Assembly: GCA_036924085.1 (NCBI GenBank) | Contig: JAVGWX010000025.1 | Coordinates: forward strand, 31,631,921-31,695,920 | Direction of reading: 5' to 3' | Origin: Ariolimax columbianus | Taxonomy: Eukaryota; Mollusca; Gastropoda; Stylommatophora; Arionidae | Length of the DNA stretch: 64,000 nt | Shown: piece after piece, positions 42,541 through 54,430 of the stretch | Layout of the letters: each line of letters starts with the position of its first letter | How positions within the stretch are numbered: the first letter of the stretch is position 1 | Translations under genes and position numbers: made by a program | Notes under the pieces: generated by a model | Database searches by the model: none | What the model saw: the letters and a program-made list of their open reading frames with translations, nothing else | Told to the model about the DNA's origin: nothing

Positions 42541-42900
42541 AAACAAGACAGCGACTCGCTCTAATCTACAAATGTTTTTTTCGCGGCCATTTTGGGAAGG
42601 TTATGGCTGTGGCTCCGTTCTCATTTAATGAAAAGCTAGTCGTACTTCACTAAACATCTTTATCCTGTAGCATTCCAATGTTCAAAGAGAACCAACCAAC
42701 TCGGCCTACAAAAACGGTGTGCGGGAAAAACAATTGTTTGTTGAACGAAGTCACTTCCGACAGCCATTTTATACTGCTGAATACGTCCTCCATATTTATA
42801 CGATATTTTGCCAGTAAAAGTATCGTGTGTTCGATTACAAATGGCTTTTGAACATTTTTAATTTTGTATACGCTGTTTGGAACAAGCCGACTTTTTGCGA
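42541..42900 (-). promoter_or_regulatory. Possible promoter region
   Basis: Locally richer in CpG than its surroundings, with AAAATGGCCGCG (YY1-like) on the minus strand near 42,590, free of recognisable transposons, and directly upstream of a strong splice donor. Inference only. Confidence 0.25.
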
Positions 42901-43393
42901 AAGGGGAAGTAGGTTGTTGGGAAAGATCTTTATCGAGTAGATCTGTTTATTTTGTTTGTTTAAATGAAAGAACTACGTTTGAATTGGAACTAACAGTTGT
43001 GTCGATATTGTAAACACAGTATCGATACGTTGTTGTGGTTTCCATGGTTTTCTATCGAAGCGACTAGGCCTAGCGGTCGAGTCCAAATTTTTTCCGAGAT
43101 TTTCATAAATTTTCAACTTCATCTTTTTGAATCTCAAAAACTAACAAACATACAACAAAAACAATAACACCCACATGTTCGTTATGCTATTGTGTGTCTA
43201 CATGCCAAAAAATTATATCTATTGACAAACAAACATAAATGTTACAAATTTTGAAAGACGACTACCAGAGCGAGAAATTAAGAAAATGAATTAGGTCAAA
43301 TTTTTTTCAAAAATTATGTGGCGTGCCTAAGGTAATACTGGTTTAGAAAGCTCTACAGAGCTGAAAAAGGTATAAATAACTACAACAATGACC
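42901..43393. other. Unassigned interval
   Basis: AT-rich single-copy-looking sequence. No gene seen. Confidence 0.3.
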
Positions 43394-44640
43394 GCGGAGT
43401 TTCAGAATTATAGTTATGAGGAAAGACTGGTCTTCAGTGTCTAGTATATAAAAGAATTCGAAATGCCTTAATACAAGGGTATAAATTAATAAATGGGAAG
43501 GATAAATTAGACTATACCAAATTTTTCAAAGTACAACCGGCTACAGGAACACAATTTGCTGATGACACAAAACTATGCAGTAGTGTCTCATCTAAAGCAG
43601 AAGTGGATATATTGAGGTCGGATTTAGATACAATTCGAGAATGGTCTGTGATCTGGCAAATGGAGTTTAATGTAGATAAATGTACAGTCATGCACATGGG
43701 TAGATCCAATATGGAACATAATTACAGAATGGGAGAAAACAATATTAGAAAGATAGATAAAGAAATGGACTTAGGGGTTATAATAGATCATACAGGTAAG
43801 GTGAGGAAGCAAGTTCAGGTAGCAGTAAAAAAAGGCAAATGCAATGTTAGGGATGATAACAAGAAATATTAAACATAGGAGCAAGGAGGTGATAGTCAAA
43901 CTATATAAAACATTAGTTAGACCTAGATTGGAGTACTGTGTACAGGTGTGGAGTGCTTATCAGAGAGGGGATATAGACATGCTGGAGAGAATACAAAAAA
44001 AGGCGACAAAGATGATAGTGGGATTCCAGAATTACAGTTATGAGGAAAGATTAAAAAGAACCGGCCTACAGTGTCTAGAAGAGAGAAGAATTCGTGGTGA
44101 CTTAATACAGGTGTATAAGATGATCAGAGGAATGGATAAAGTAGACTATAACAAGTTGTTTAAAATACAACCACCAACAAGAACAAGAGGGCACAGCTAC
44201 AAGTTGACTAAGGAGAGGTCCAGATTAGATATTAGGAAGTATTTCTTTAGCCAGAGAGTTGTGAATGATTGGAATGCATTGCCAAGTGAGGTGGTGGAGG
44301 CTGGGACGGTCAATGCATTTAATAATAGATTGAATGCGTACAGCTTCTAGAGCAAGATGATGTAATTGGAACTGGTTGTATACAGACTCTACAGAGTCTT
44401 CTAAACCAGTATAAAGACGTTGTTAAGTTAAGAGGGCACATCTACAAATTATTTAAATACAGGTCTAGATTAGATATGAGAATGTATTTTTTTAGTCAGA
44501 GAGTGGTGAATTCTTGGAATGCATTGTCACAGGATGTAGTGGAGCATTGGAATGCATTGCCACAGGATCTAGTGGAGGCAGAGTCAGTTGATGCATTCAA
44601 CGTTGATGGACAGGTGGTGCCAGGCGAATGTGTTGTTACC
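43394..44640 (+). mobile_element. Older CR1-like LINE split by a younger one
   Basis: 43,394-43,552 encodes decayed NYSYEERL and, in another frame, LIQGYKLINGKDKLDYTKFF with VQPATGT. Its continuation is at 44,429: GHIYKLFKYRSRLDMRMYFF, VVNSWNALSQDVVE. A short internal duplication follows (WNAL...DVVE twice). The two halves join if 43,553-44,428 is removed. Confidence 0.75.
43553..44428 (+). mobile_element. CR1-like LINE, copy 4 (nested)
   Basis: Starts at FADDTKLCSSVSSKAEVD and runs in two frames (break near 43,845) to [20 protein letters not shown] and the stop at 44,350. It ends in AAGACGTTGTTAAGTTAAG. It is very close to copy 1 (5660-7214) over the last 400 bp. Like copy 2, it is truncated exactly next to the FADD motif. 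Confidence 0.8.
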
Positions 44641-44684
44641 GCTTGGCCCAGTACTTGTTAAAGACATTCATTGATTCATTTTAT

Positions 44685-45770
44685 CTTAATTTGACTCAAC
44701 ACGGGAAAACTCACCCGGTCCAGACACTGTAAGGATTGACAGATTGATAGCTCTTTCTTGATTCTGTAGGCTGTGGTGCATGGCCGTTCTTAGTTGGTGG
44801 AGCGATTTGTCTGGTTAATTCCGATAACGAACGAGACTCTAGCCTATTAAATAGTTCGCCAGTGTTCAAAGCAGGCCTCGGCTCCCTGAATAATGGTGCA
44901 TGGAATAATGGAATAGGACCTCGGTTCTATTTTGTTGGTTTTCGAAACTGGAGGTAATAATTAACAGGTACAAACGGGGGCATTCGTATTGCGGCGTTAG
45001 AGGTGAAATTCTTGGATCGCCGCAAGACTAGCTACTGCGAAAGCTTTTGTCAAGAATGTTTTCATTAATCAAGAACGAATGCGAGAGGGGCGAAGACGAT
45101 CAGATACCGCCGTAGTTCTGACCATAAACGATGCCGACTAGTGATCGGCAGGAGTTGCTTCGATGAATGCAGGCAGCTTCCGGGAAGCCAAAGTGTTTAG
45201 GTTCCGGGCGAAGTATGGTTGCAAAGCTAAAACTTAAAGGAATTGACGGAAGGGCACCCCCAGGAAAATTCACCCGGTCCGGACACTGTAAGGATTGACA
45301 GATTGATACCTCTTTCTTGATTCGGTAGGTGGTGGTGCATGACCGTTCTTAGATTGTGTAGCAATTTGTCTGGTTAATTCCGATAACGAACGACACTCTT
45401 GCCTATTAAATAGTTCGCCGGTCCCTCGATGCGCCGACGCATTTAGCCACACGAGATTGAGCCATAACAGATATGTGATGCCCTTAGATGTCCGGGGCCG
45501 CACGCGCGCTACACTGAAGTAACCAACGTGGATGCCTCCCTGGCCCGAAATGGTTTGGGAAACCCTTTGAATCTCCTTCGTGCTAGGGATTGGGGCTTGT
45601 AATTCTCCCCCATGAACGAGGAATTCCCAATAAGCGAGAGTCATAAACTTAAAGGAATTCACGGAAGGGCACCACCAGTAGTGGAGCCTGCGGCTTAATT
45701 TGACTCAACACGCCCGGTTCGGACACGGTAAAGATTGACAGACTGATAGCTCTTTCTTGATTCGGTGGGT
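44685..45770 (+). rRNA. 18S rRNA pseudogene, blocks out of order
   Basis: Three 18S pieces in tandem. A (44,685-44,860): TTGACTCAACACGGG to GCCTATTAAATAGTTCGCC. B (44,861-45,646) jumps back upstream: CAAAGCAGGCC, GAGGTGAAATTCTTGGATCG, GAATTGACGGAAGGGCACC, then lacks about 35 nt, then runs on to GTTCGCC, GCACGCGCGCTACACTG and GCGAGAGTCATAA. C (about 45,646-45,770) jumps back again to ACTTAAAGGAATTCACGGAA and ends at GATTCGGTGGGT. C then fuses to 28S. Non-functional. Confidence 0.85.
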
Positions 45771-46255
45771 CTAATTGGGAACATGTGCTTGAATTAGACC
45801 CTTGGAGGACAGGTTCGTTTTATCCTACTGATGACAGGTCGTTGCTACGGTAATCCTGCTCAATCCGAGAGGAATCGCAGGTTTCAGACATTTGGTTCAC
45901 GTGCTTGGCTGATAAGCCAATGGTGCGAGGTTACCATCTGAGGGATTATGGCTGAACGCCTCTAAGTCAGAATTCCGCCCGGATATGCGACGATGTTCTT
46001 AGCACCACTGCGACGGGAGGCAACGATATGGTTGGGACCTGAAGCTCGCCTCTCAGCCCGATCTGGTCAAGCCGCAAAAAGAGGTCTCTGCCGTCCCGTC
46101 GTTCAAAGCGGGAGGGGAGCTGTCCGATATTTACACAATGCGGCGTGGAGGTGTTAAATCACTTGTAGACGACTTAGTTCTCGGTCGGGGTGTCGTAAGC
46201 CGTAAAGCAGTCTCCTCACTGCGAACTGTTGAGACTCAGCTCTCGATCATGAGAT
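45771..46255 (+). rRNA. 28S rRNA 3' end (pseudogene)
   Basis: From CTAATTGGGAACATGTGCTT through GGACAGG, CGAGAGGAATCGCAGGTTTC, TGGCTGATAAGCCAATGG, ACGCCTCTAAGTCAGAATTC and GTCGTAAGCCGTAAAGCAG to TTGAGACTCAGCTC near 46,245. These are conserved landmarks of the eukaryotic 28S 3' region. It enters directly from 18S block C at the same kind of junction seen at 14,055 and 13,861. Confidence 0.85.
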
Positions 46256-46900
46256 ATGTTCGCACATCAGACGAACTACATCTCCGTGCCATGACCAAGC
46301 TTGTTTTCCTGGCTAAATGCACTCTTTACTTTTGTCTTCTATCAGACATCCGAATGGACGTAGAAGAGATGCAGACAAACGGACATTGCACCTTTGCCCC
46401 TTTGTGACAACCTCCCAGGTGGCGGGGAATGCTAGACGATCCTGTGACACAGACACACTGGACTGCCTCTCTTCCGGGAAAATTGAAAAACTAGTACATA
46501 AGTCCATCATATCATCATCTTCGACAAGAGTGATGAAGACTCAATAGTCCTGCAAGACAACTTTCCTAAGAGAGACAACTCTGACCTTAAACAACTGCTG
46601 CCTTGCAGATGGGCTGGGGACAGCCAAAGGCTAAGGAGGGCAACCTTGCAGAAACGCCTCTTGAAATAGAATGCACTGGACCACATGCTTAACGAAACAG
46701 TGGAACTTAAATCGCTGTATCATGACGTCACAACTTAAAAGAAGAAAGTATGGTGCTCATCCTCTGGAGTCCCACCAGGCAGAGAGAGTGCCGGGCCCCA
46801 CTCCTCAAAGAGGCTCACCTGATGCTACTGGTGGTCACCCACCCATGTGTTGTGGAGTCAAGGCCCAAGGAGATGGGGCAAGAGCTATTGACCAAAAAAC
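46256..46900 (+). other. Junction zone between 28S and LINE; possible LINE 5' region
   Basis: Contains several open but frame-shifted stretches (for example MRRGGVKS and HPPMCCGVKAQGD). It precedes the LINE endonuclease and may hold the end of an ORF1. No domain recognised. Confidence 0.35.
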
Positions 46901-48618
46901 TCAAGACCCTTAAAATACTACAATGGAACGTAGAGGGAGTCCTTAACAAAAAAGTCTAACTAACAAATCGCCTGTATGAAGGTAAGATAGACGTGGCATG
47001 CATCCAAGGAACGCACCTCAACAATAACCACAGAATTTAAATCAGAGGATACCAGACCTGCCGTCTTGATAGAGAAGGTCATAAAGGAGGGGTTCTGATA
47101 ATGACACGTAACTGCATACCAAGTAGCGCAGTATCTGTAAATCACACGGACAAGCAGAAATTGTAGGAGTCGACATAATGACACAAAAAACGTAAATCCG
47201 TATATTCAACATGAATGGCCCACCCAACAAAGACCTGTCGCTCTCGAGTATGGAAATCAAGGACTCCAGCTGCCTAGTGGTATTTTCGCTTTCAAATAAA
47301 CCACAGAACACCAATATAAGTCTTAACGGCAAATTTCTGCGGCAAAACGACAACCCAAACTACTTGGGAGTCACATTTGATCGGCGCATGATATGGAAAA
47401 GTCAGATCCAGAGAAACTAAATGAGAGCCAGACAAAGAATGGTAATCATGAGGAAAAGATTACAAATCTGCAATCAATGACCGACAGAAGAGACTGCAGA
47501 GCCCAGCAGCAGGTTGAGAAACTCAGAAGACTGACAGACCATCCAATGCACCAGAGATTAAATAGATTTGGAAAAGGGAAACTAAAGTGGAGAAACTTTG
47601 CAGAAATAGCCAAAACAAAGATGAGCAAATACCCTATGAACACCATCCCTATTGTACGCAAACCCACATGGAAGCAGCATATCATTCCGGAGGTGGTCGA
47701 AAATATACCAGGTATTGGAAACAAGAACAGCCAGACTGAAAAAGAAAGACGAGACATAACCCTGAGGGACATAGCGAAAAACTACTCAAGCTTGGACTGG
47801 ACCCATGCATGCACCAACGGTTCTGTAACAAACACAACACAGAATGGAGGGAAAGGAGTATTCCTGAGCCTAACAAATGGTAGATAAATAACACTGTTAG
47901 TGGCAACTAGAAAATTCTCAAGCAATTTCAGAGCGGAGGCAGAGGCACTGAGGGCTGCAGTAAAAGCAGTGCTGACAGACGAAAGCAATGATAGCCAGAA
48001 AGCCTTGTTTACAGATGCCCTGGCCATGGTTACAGCACTAAAAAGCCAGAAAAATACTGAACTAAATGATTTAAGAGCAGCACTCTGTCAACTATGCCAG
48101 CAGTAAGCACCAAAAAGAGTAGTGGAACAGTGGGTTCCATCCCACTGTAACATCCAAGGCAACGAGGTGGCAGACAGACTGGCAAAAGAAAGTGCAAGAT
48201 TACCACTACCAGATTCAAGTGTGACCTACGAAGAGTCCTAAAGGTTTATTAGGGCCAGATACATGGCTAAATGGGAAACAGAACATACTGGCTACACAAA
48301 AAATGATGTCTATTACCAGTTGCACAGAAGAGAGCAGGTCGTGGTCTTCAGACTCCGCACTGGCCACAACAGACTAAATTACCACCTATTCAATAAACTG
48401 AAGATAGGTGGCACTGACGAATGCACTTGTGGTACAGGGAAAATGACATCTGAAAATCTGCTGCAAAATTGCCCGACATACGAGGACCAGAGAAAGCACA
48501 TGTGGCCATCACCAGTGGCAACACTAGACAAGCTCTATGGCAGTGTCGACACCCTCAGGATGACAGCTGCTTTCTTCAAACAAATTCAAGTTGACGTCTG
48601 ACAGAGTACGAAGAAGAA
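46901..48618 (+). mobile_element. I-like LINE, copy 3 (endonuclease to RNase H, internally deleted)
   Basis: The endonuclease start is TLKILQWNVEGVLNKKV (about 46,908), continuing as GKIDVACIQGTHLNNNH and GHKGGVLIMTRN with two stops. Most of EN and RT is deleted: MNGPPNKDLSLSS (47,211) jumps to FSLSNKPQNTNISLNGKF (about 47,283) and LGVTFDRRMIW. A second deletion leads to LQSMTDRRDCRAQQQ. RNase H has ACTNGSVTNT, where the first Asp is Asn, then FRAEAEALRAA and FTDALAMV. The Cys tail CTCGTGKMTSENLLQNC is complete and ends VGTCTG-type at 48,600, followed by a short (GAA)n tail. It lies just downstream of the rRNA composite, same strand. Confidence 0.8.
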
Positions 48619-48913
48619 GATGTATCTTATTAGATGGAGAAAATTGGTACAAAGGGAGAAAAGCTGTACATGACAAAAGATGAATGCTTATAAATTAAAT
48701 TAAAAGTTTATGTAAGTGAAGGAGAGCGAGATGCCAAGGTTTGATCAAATAACTATAGTTCTATAAAATATGCTCAATGTATCAGTGGGCTAACCCAGTC
48801 TGGTTACGGAACTGATAGCTACCTATTTTCGATAGTCCAACGACCTGCAGAAATCGATTATTAGAAAGCAAATTTCTATTTTCTGCAATTGTTTCAGGAG
48901 ATTGGAACATAAT
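48619..48913. other. Unassigned interval
   Basis: AT-rich, no gene seen. It begins GATGTATCTTATTAGATGG after the LINE tail. Confidence 0.3.
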
Positions 48914-49190
48914 TTTAGATTTATCTTCTCTTTCGTCTTCTATCACCCAGAGGTGCATAGACCATCAACCTTCGCCAAGCAGCTCTGCCTTGTGCAATCT
49001 CTTCCACTTCCTTCCAGCTTTGTTCTGTTTTCTTTACTTCTGCCTCCAGATCTTGTCTCCATGTATTCCTTGGTCTCTCTTTGCCTCTCCTTCCCTTGGG
49101 GTACCATGACAGGAATTCCATATTGCCTCAGTAGTTTCCAGAGTATATCTCTGTCCAAACTGTCAAGTCTTTTAATAATCAACTAAATTG
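48914..49190 (-). mobile_element. LINE fragment with internal deletion
   Basis: Minus strand joins RLDSLDRDILWKLLRQYGIP (an RT palm block) directly to GRRGKERPRNTWRQDLEAE and WRRLMVYAPLGDR (the ORF2 end), skipping the catalytic core. Confidence 0.7.
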
Positions 49191-49608
49191 ATGTACAAAC
49201 TCCGCCATGGCCGACCCTAAGCTTGGATGAGAAAGCACGACGGTTGAGCGTGGGACAAGCTACCCCACCACGTGAAAAAACAATTGCTTAAAAAATGAAA
49301 ACCAAAACAAACCAAAACCCGTTATTGAAGGGAAAGCTCCCTTCAGCAGGGCCTATGACGCGGATCAGGCAAACCCGAAAGGAAGTTGGACTGCCGTCTA
49401 CTTCGCTTTTAAGAAAAGGGACGATTTCTCTTAATGGCAGAGACATTTATTTTTGTTAACACAATTTTAAGTTTTGAGGAAGAAAAATAAGTTGTACAAA
49501 CAATGGTATACACATACAAGCTTTTCCCGAACAAATTTGTGTACGTTTGCAACTATGGATTTAGGTCAAATGGATTTTAATATTTTTGTGTTTTTCAAGC
49601 ACCGCACT
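49191..49608. other. Unassigned interval
   Basis: No gene recognised. Probably decayed transposon 5' sequence bordering the satellite. Confidence 0.3.
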
Positions 49609-52600
49609 TGTACATACTTACACAAGTCAGGAGCAGAGAAGACACATGTACATACTTACACAAGTCAGGAGCAGAGAAGACACATGTACATACTTACACA
49701 AGTCAAGAGCAGAGAAGACACATGTACATACTTACACAAGTCAAGAGCAGAGAAGACACATGTACATACTTACACAAGTCAGGAGCAGAGAAGACACATG
49801 TACATACTTACACAAGTCAAGAGCAGAGAAGACACATGTACATACTTACACAAGTCAGGAGCAGAGAAGACACATGTACATACTTACAGAAGTCAAGAGC
49901 AGAGAAGACACATGCACATACTTACACAAGTCAAGAGCAGAGAAGACACATGTACATACTTACACAAGTCAGGAGCAGAGAAGACACATGTACATACTTA
50001 CACAAGTCAGGAGCCGAGAAAACACATGTACGTATTTACACAAGTCAGGAGCAGAGAAGACACATGAACATACTTACACAAGCCAGGAGCAGAGAAGACA
50101 CACGTACATACGTACACAAGTCAGGAGCCGAGAAAACACATGTACGTATTTCCACAAGTCAGGAGCAGAGAAGACACATGTACATACTTACACAAGCCAG
50201 GAGCAGAGAAGACACATGTACATACTTACACAAGTCAGGAGCAGAGAAGACACATGTACATACTTACACAAGTCAGGAGCAGAGAAGACACATGTACATA
50301 CTTACACAAGTCAGGAGCAGAGAAGACACATGTACATACTTACACAAGTCAGGAGCAGAGAAGACACATGTACATACTTACACAAGTCAGGAGCAGAGAA
50401 GACACATGTACATACTTACACAAGTCAAGAGCAGAGAAGACACATGTACATACTTACACAAGTCAGGAGCAGAGAAGACACATGTACATACTTACAGAAG
50501 TCAAGAGCAGAGAAGACACATGCACATACTTACACAAGTCAAGAGCAGAGAAGACACATGTACATACTTACACAAGTCAGGAGCAGAGAAGACACATGTA
50601 CATACTTACACAAGTCAGGAGCAGAGAAGACACATGTACATACTTACACAAGTCAGGAGCAGAGAAGACACATGCACATACTTACACAAGTCAAGAGCAG
50701 AGAAGACACATGTACATACTTACACAAGTCAGGAGCAGAGAAGACACATGTACATACTTACACAAGTCAGGAGCAGAGAAGACACATGTACATACTTACA
50801 CAAGCCAGGAGCAGAGAAGACACATGTACATACTTACACAAGTCAGGAGCAGAGAAGACACATGTACATACTTACACAAGTCAGGAGCAGAGAAGACACA
50901 TGTACATACTTACACAAGTCAGGAGCAGAGAAGACACATGTACATACTTACACAAGTCAGGAGCAGAGAAGACACATGTACATACTTACACAAGTCAGGA
51001 GCAGAGAAGACACATGCACATACTTACACAAGTCAAGAGCAGAGAAGACACATGTACATACTTACACAAGTCAGGAGCAGAGAAGACACATGTACATACT
51101 TACACAAGTCAGGAGCAGAGAAGACACATGCACATACTTACACAAGTCAAGAGCAGAGAAGACACATGTACATACTTACACAAGTCAGGAGCAGAGAAGA
51201 CACATGTACATACTTACAAATAGTCAGGAGCAGAGAAGACACATGTACATACTTACACAAGTCAGGAGCAGAGAAGACACGTGTACATACTTACACAAGT
51301 CAGGAGCAGAGAAGACACATGTACATACTTACACAAGTCAAGAGCAGAGAAGACACATGTACATACTTACACAAGTCAGGAGCAGAGAAGACACATGTAC
51401 ATACTTACAGAAGTCAAGAGCAGAGAAGACACATGCACATACTTACACAAGTCAAGAGCAGAGAAGACACATGTACATACTTACACAAGTCAGGAGCAGA
51501 GAAGACACATGTACATACTTACACAAGTCAGGAGCCGAGAAAACACATGTACGTATTTACACATGTCAGGAGCAGAGAAGACACATGAACATACTTACAC
51601 AAGCCAGGAGCAGAGAAGACACATGTACATACGTACACAAGTCAGGAGCCGAGAAAACACATGTACGTATTTCCACAAGTCAGGAGCAGAGAAGACACAT
51701 GTACATACTTACACAAGCCAGGAGCAGAGAAGACACATGTACATACTTACACAAGTCAGGAGCAGAGAAGACACATGTACATACTTACACAAGTCAGGAG
51801 CAGAGAAGACACATGTACATACTTACACAAGTCAGGAGCAGAGAAGACACATGTACATACTTACACAAGTCAGGAGCAGAGAAGACACATGTACATACTT
51901 ACACAAGTCAGGAGCAGAGAAGACACATGTACATACTTACACAAGTCAAGAGCAGAGAAGACACATGTACATACTTACACAAGTCAGGAGCAGAGAAGAC
52001 ACATGTACATACTTACAGAAGTCAAGAGCAGAGAAGACACATGCACATACTTACACAAGTCAAGAGCAGAGAAGACACATGTACATACTTACACAAGTCA
52101 GGACCAGAGAAGACACATGTACATACTTACACAAGTCAGGAGCAGAGAAGACACATGTACATACTTACACAAGTCAGGAGCAGAGAAGACACATGCACAT
52201 ACTTACACAAGTCAAGAGCAGAGAAGACACATGTACATACTTACACAAGTCAGGAGCAGAGAAGACACATGTACATACTTACACAAGTCAGGAGCAGAGA
52301 AGACACATGTACATACTTACACAAGCCAGGAGCAGAGAAGACACATGTACATACTTACACAAGTCAGGAGCAGAGAAGACACATGTACATACTTACACAA
52401 GTCAGGAGCAGAGAAGACACATGTACATACTTACACAAGTCAGGAGCAGAGAAGACACATGTACATACTTACACAAGTCAGGAGCAGAGAAGACACATGC
52501 ACATACTTACACAAGTCAAGAGCAGAGAAGACACATGTACATACTTACACAAGTCAGGAGCAGAGAAGACACATGCACATACTTACACAAGTCAAGAGCA

Positions 52601-53353
52601 GAGAAGACACATGTACATACTTACACAAGTCAGGAGCAGAGAAGACACATGTACATACTTACACAAGTCAGGAGCAGAGAAGACACATGCACATACTTAC
52701 ACAAGTCAGGAGCAGAGAAGACACATGTACATACTTACACAAGTCAGGAGCAGAGAAGACACATGTACATACTTACAAATAGTCAGGAGCAGAGAAGACA
52801 CATGTACATACTTACACAAGTCAGGAGCAGAGAAGACACGTGTACATACTTACACAAGTCAGGAGCAGAGAAGACACATGTACATACTTACACAAGTCAG
52901 GAGCAGAGAAGACACATGTACATACTTACACAAGTCAGGAGCAGAGAAGACACATGTACATACTTACACAAGTCAGGAGCAGAGAAGACACATGCACATA
53001 CTTACACAAGTCAAGAGCAGAGAAGACACATGTACATACTTACACAAGTCAGGAGCAGAGAAGACACATGTACATACTTACACAAGTCAGGAGCAGAGAA
53101 GACACATGTACATACTTACACAAGCCAGGAGCAGAGAAGACACATGTACATACTTACACAAGTCAGGAGCAGAGAAGACACATGTACATACTTACACAAG
53201 TCAGGAGCAGAGAAGACACATGTACATACTTACACAAGTCAGGAGCAGAGAAGACACATGTACATACTTACACAAGTCAGGAGCAGAGAAGACACATGTA
53301 CATACTTACACAAGTCAGGAGCAGAGAAGACACATGTACATACTTACAGAAGT
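49609..53353 (+). repeat. 38-bp satellite array, about 98 copies, with higher-order structure
   Basis: Unit GTACATACTTACACAAGTCA plus GGAGCAGAGAAGACACAT. Variants (AAGAGC, TGCACA, GCCAGG, GAGCCGAGAAAACAC, ACAGAAGTC) recur in the same order. GAGCCGAGAAAACAC with CGTATTTAC is at 50,011 and 51,532 (1521 bp apart). The 1-bp-longer ACTTACAAATAGTC unit is at 51,212 and 52,771 (1559 bp apart). So about 40-41 monomers form a superunit present roughly 2.3 times. All three plus frames are open because the unit contains no plus-strand stop; this is not evidence of a protein. Confidence 0.95.
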
Positions 53354-53805
53354 CACTGGCTCTTTAAGGGCTGGTCTAACAAAACCAGCACCATGTTTCC
53401 ACTTCACTGGCTGTTTAAGGGCTGGTCTAACAAAACCAGCACCATGTTTCCACTTCACTGGCTCTTTAAGGGCTGGTCTAACAAAACCAGCACCATGTTT
53501 CCACTTCACTGGCTCTTTAAGGGCTGGTCTAACGAAGCCAGCACCATGTTTCCACTTCACTGGCTGTTTAAGGGCTGGTCTAACAAAACCAGCACCATGT
53601 TTCCACTTCACTGGCTCTTTAAGGGCTGGTCTAACAAAGCCAGCACCATTTTTCCACTTCACTGGCTCTTTAAGGGCTGGTCTAACAAAGCCAGCACCAT
53701 TTTTCCACTTCACTGGCTCTTTAAGGGCTGGTCTAACAAAACCAGCACCATGTTTCCACTTCACTGGCTCTTTAAGGGCTGGTCTAACAAAGCCAGAACC
53801 AATGG
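53354..53805 (+). repeat. 51-bp minisatellite, 9 copies
   Basis: Unit CACTGGCTCTTTAAGGGCTG followed by GTCTAACAAAACCAGCACCA and TGTTTCCACTT. The period is exactly 17 codons. It directly abuts the 38-bp satellite and precedes the right arm. Confidence 0.95.
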
Positions 53806-53976
53806 AAATGTTAACTAATCAATTGATTGTTTTAGTTCACTGTTTGCATCAATGTTTGTTGTGTTAGTACCTGATGCAGTCCTGTTTAGGATGAATCACT
53901 ACTGCTGGCTGTTGTAGACCCTGATGAAGTCCTGTCTCTATGTATTTGCAGTGGCAGTTTCAATGGCGATGGGTTT

Positions 53977-54215
53977 TTAACCCTTTCCGGTCTGCACTAA
54001 TTTTATCTATTTGGATCTTTCAGTCCAGAGCTAGAGCTGCAACTCTATGTCAAAAAGTGTTATTCAAAACAAAATAAAATAAATATTAAACAAATTGAGC
54101 TAAAATGAGGATCTAAACATGGTGCGACACAAAATGAAATGATCTACGACATAATAAAGATATGTTAATATGAAGCCGTAAATGGATTTAATGGGGAGGT
54201 GAAATACGAGAGGAA
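53977..54215 (+). mobile_element. Candidate piggyBac-like MITE (right arm)
   Basis: Begins TTAACCCTTTCCGGTCTGCA. Its body matches 28,540-28,794 inverted. Confidence 0.5.
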
Positions 54216-54274
54216 ATTAAATGTTGGTTCTCGTGACTGTTTGTATATTGCTTCTCATTACCTTTATCAAAGTC

Positions 54275-54430
54275 TCTTTCTCCTGTTTCCCAGCTAAAGT
54301 TCCTTTCTTCTGTGTCCCAGCTAAAGTCCCTGTCTCCTGTTTCCCAGCTAAAGTCCCTTTCTCCTGTGTCCCAGCCAAAGTCCCTTTCTTCTGTGTCCCA
54401 GCCAAAGTCCCTTTCTTCTGTGTCCCGGAT
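54275..54430. repeat. Minisatellite, about 30 bp, 5 copies
   Basis: Units contain CCCAGCTAAAGTCCCTTTCT followed by CCTGTTT. Counterpart of 28,210-28,515. Confidence 0.85.

Noticed and set aside
42560..42590. MAAKKTFVD peptide as the start of a protein
   Set aside because: Nine codons then stop; at most an upstream ORF.
49608..53867. 1419-codon open frame over the satellite
   Set aside because: The 38-bp unit has no stop in any plus frame, so all three frames are open. It then runs through an unrelated 51-bp array. No start context or domain, so treated as repeat.
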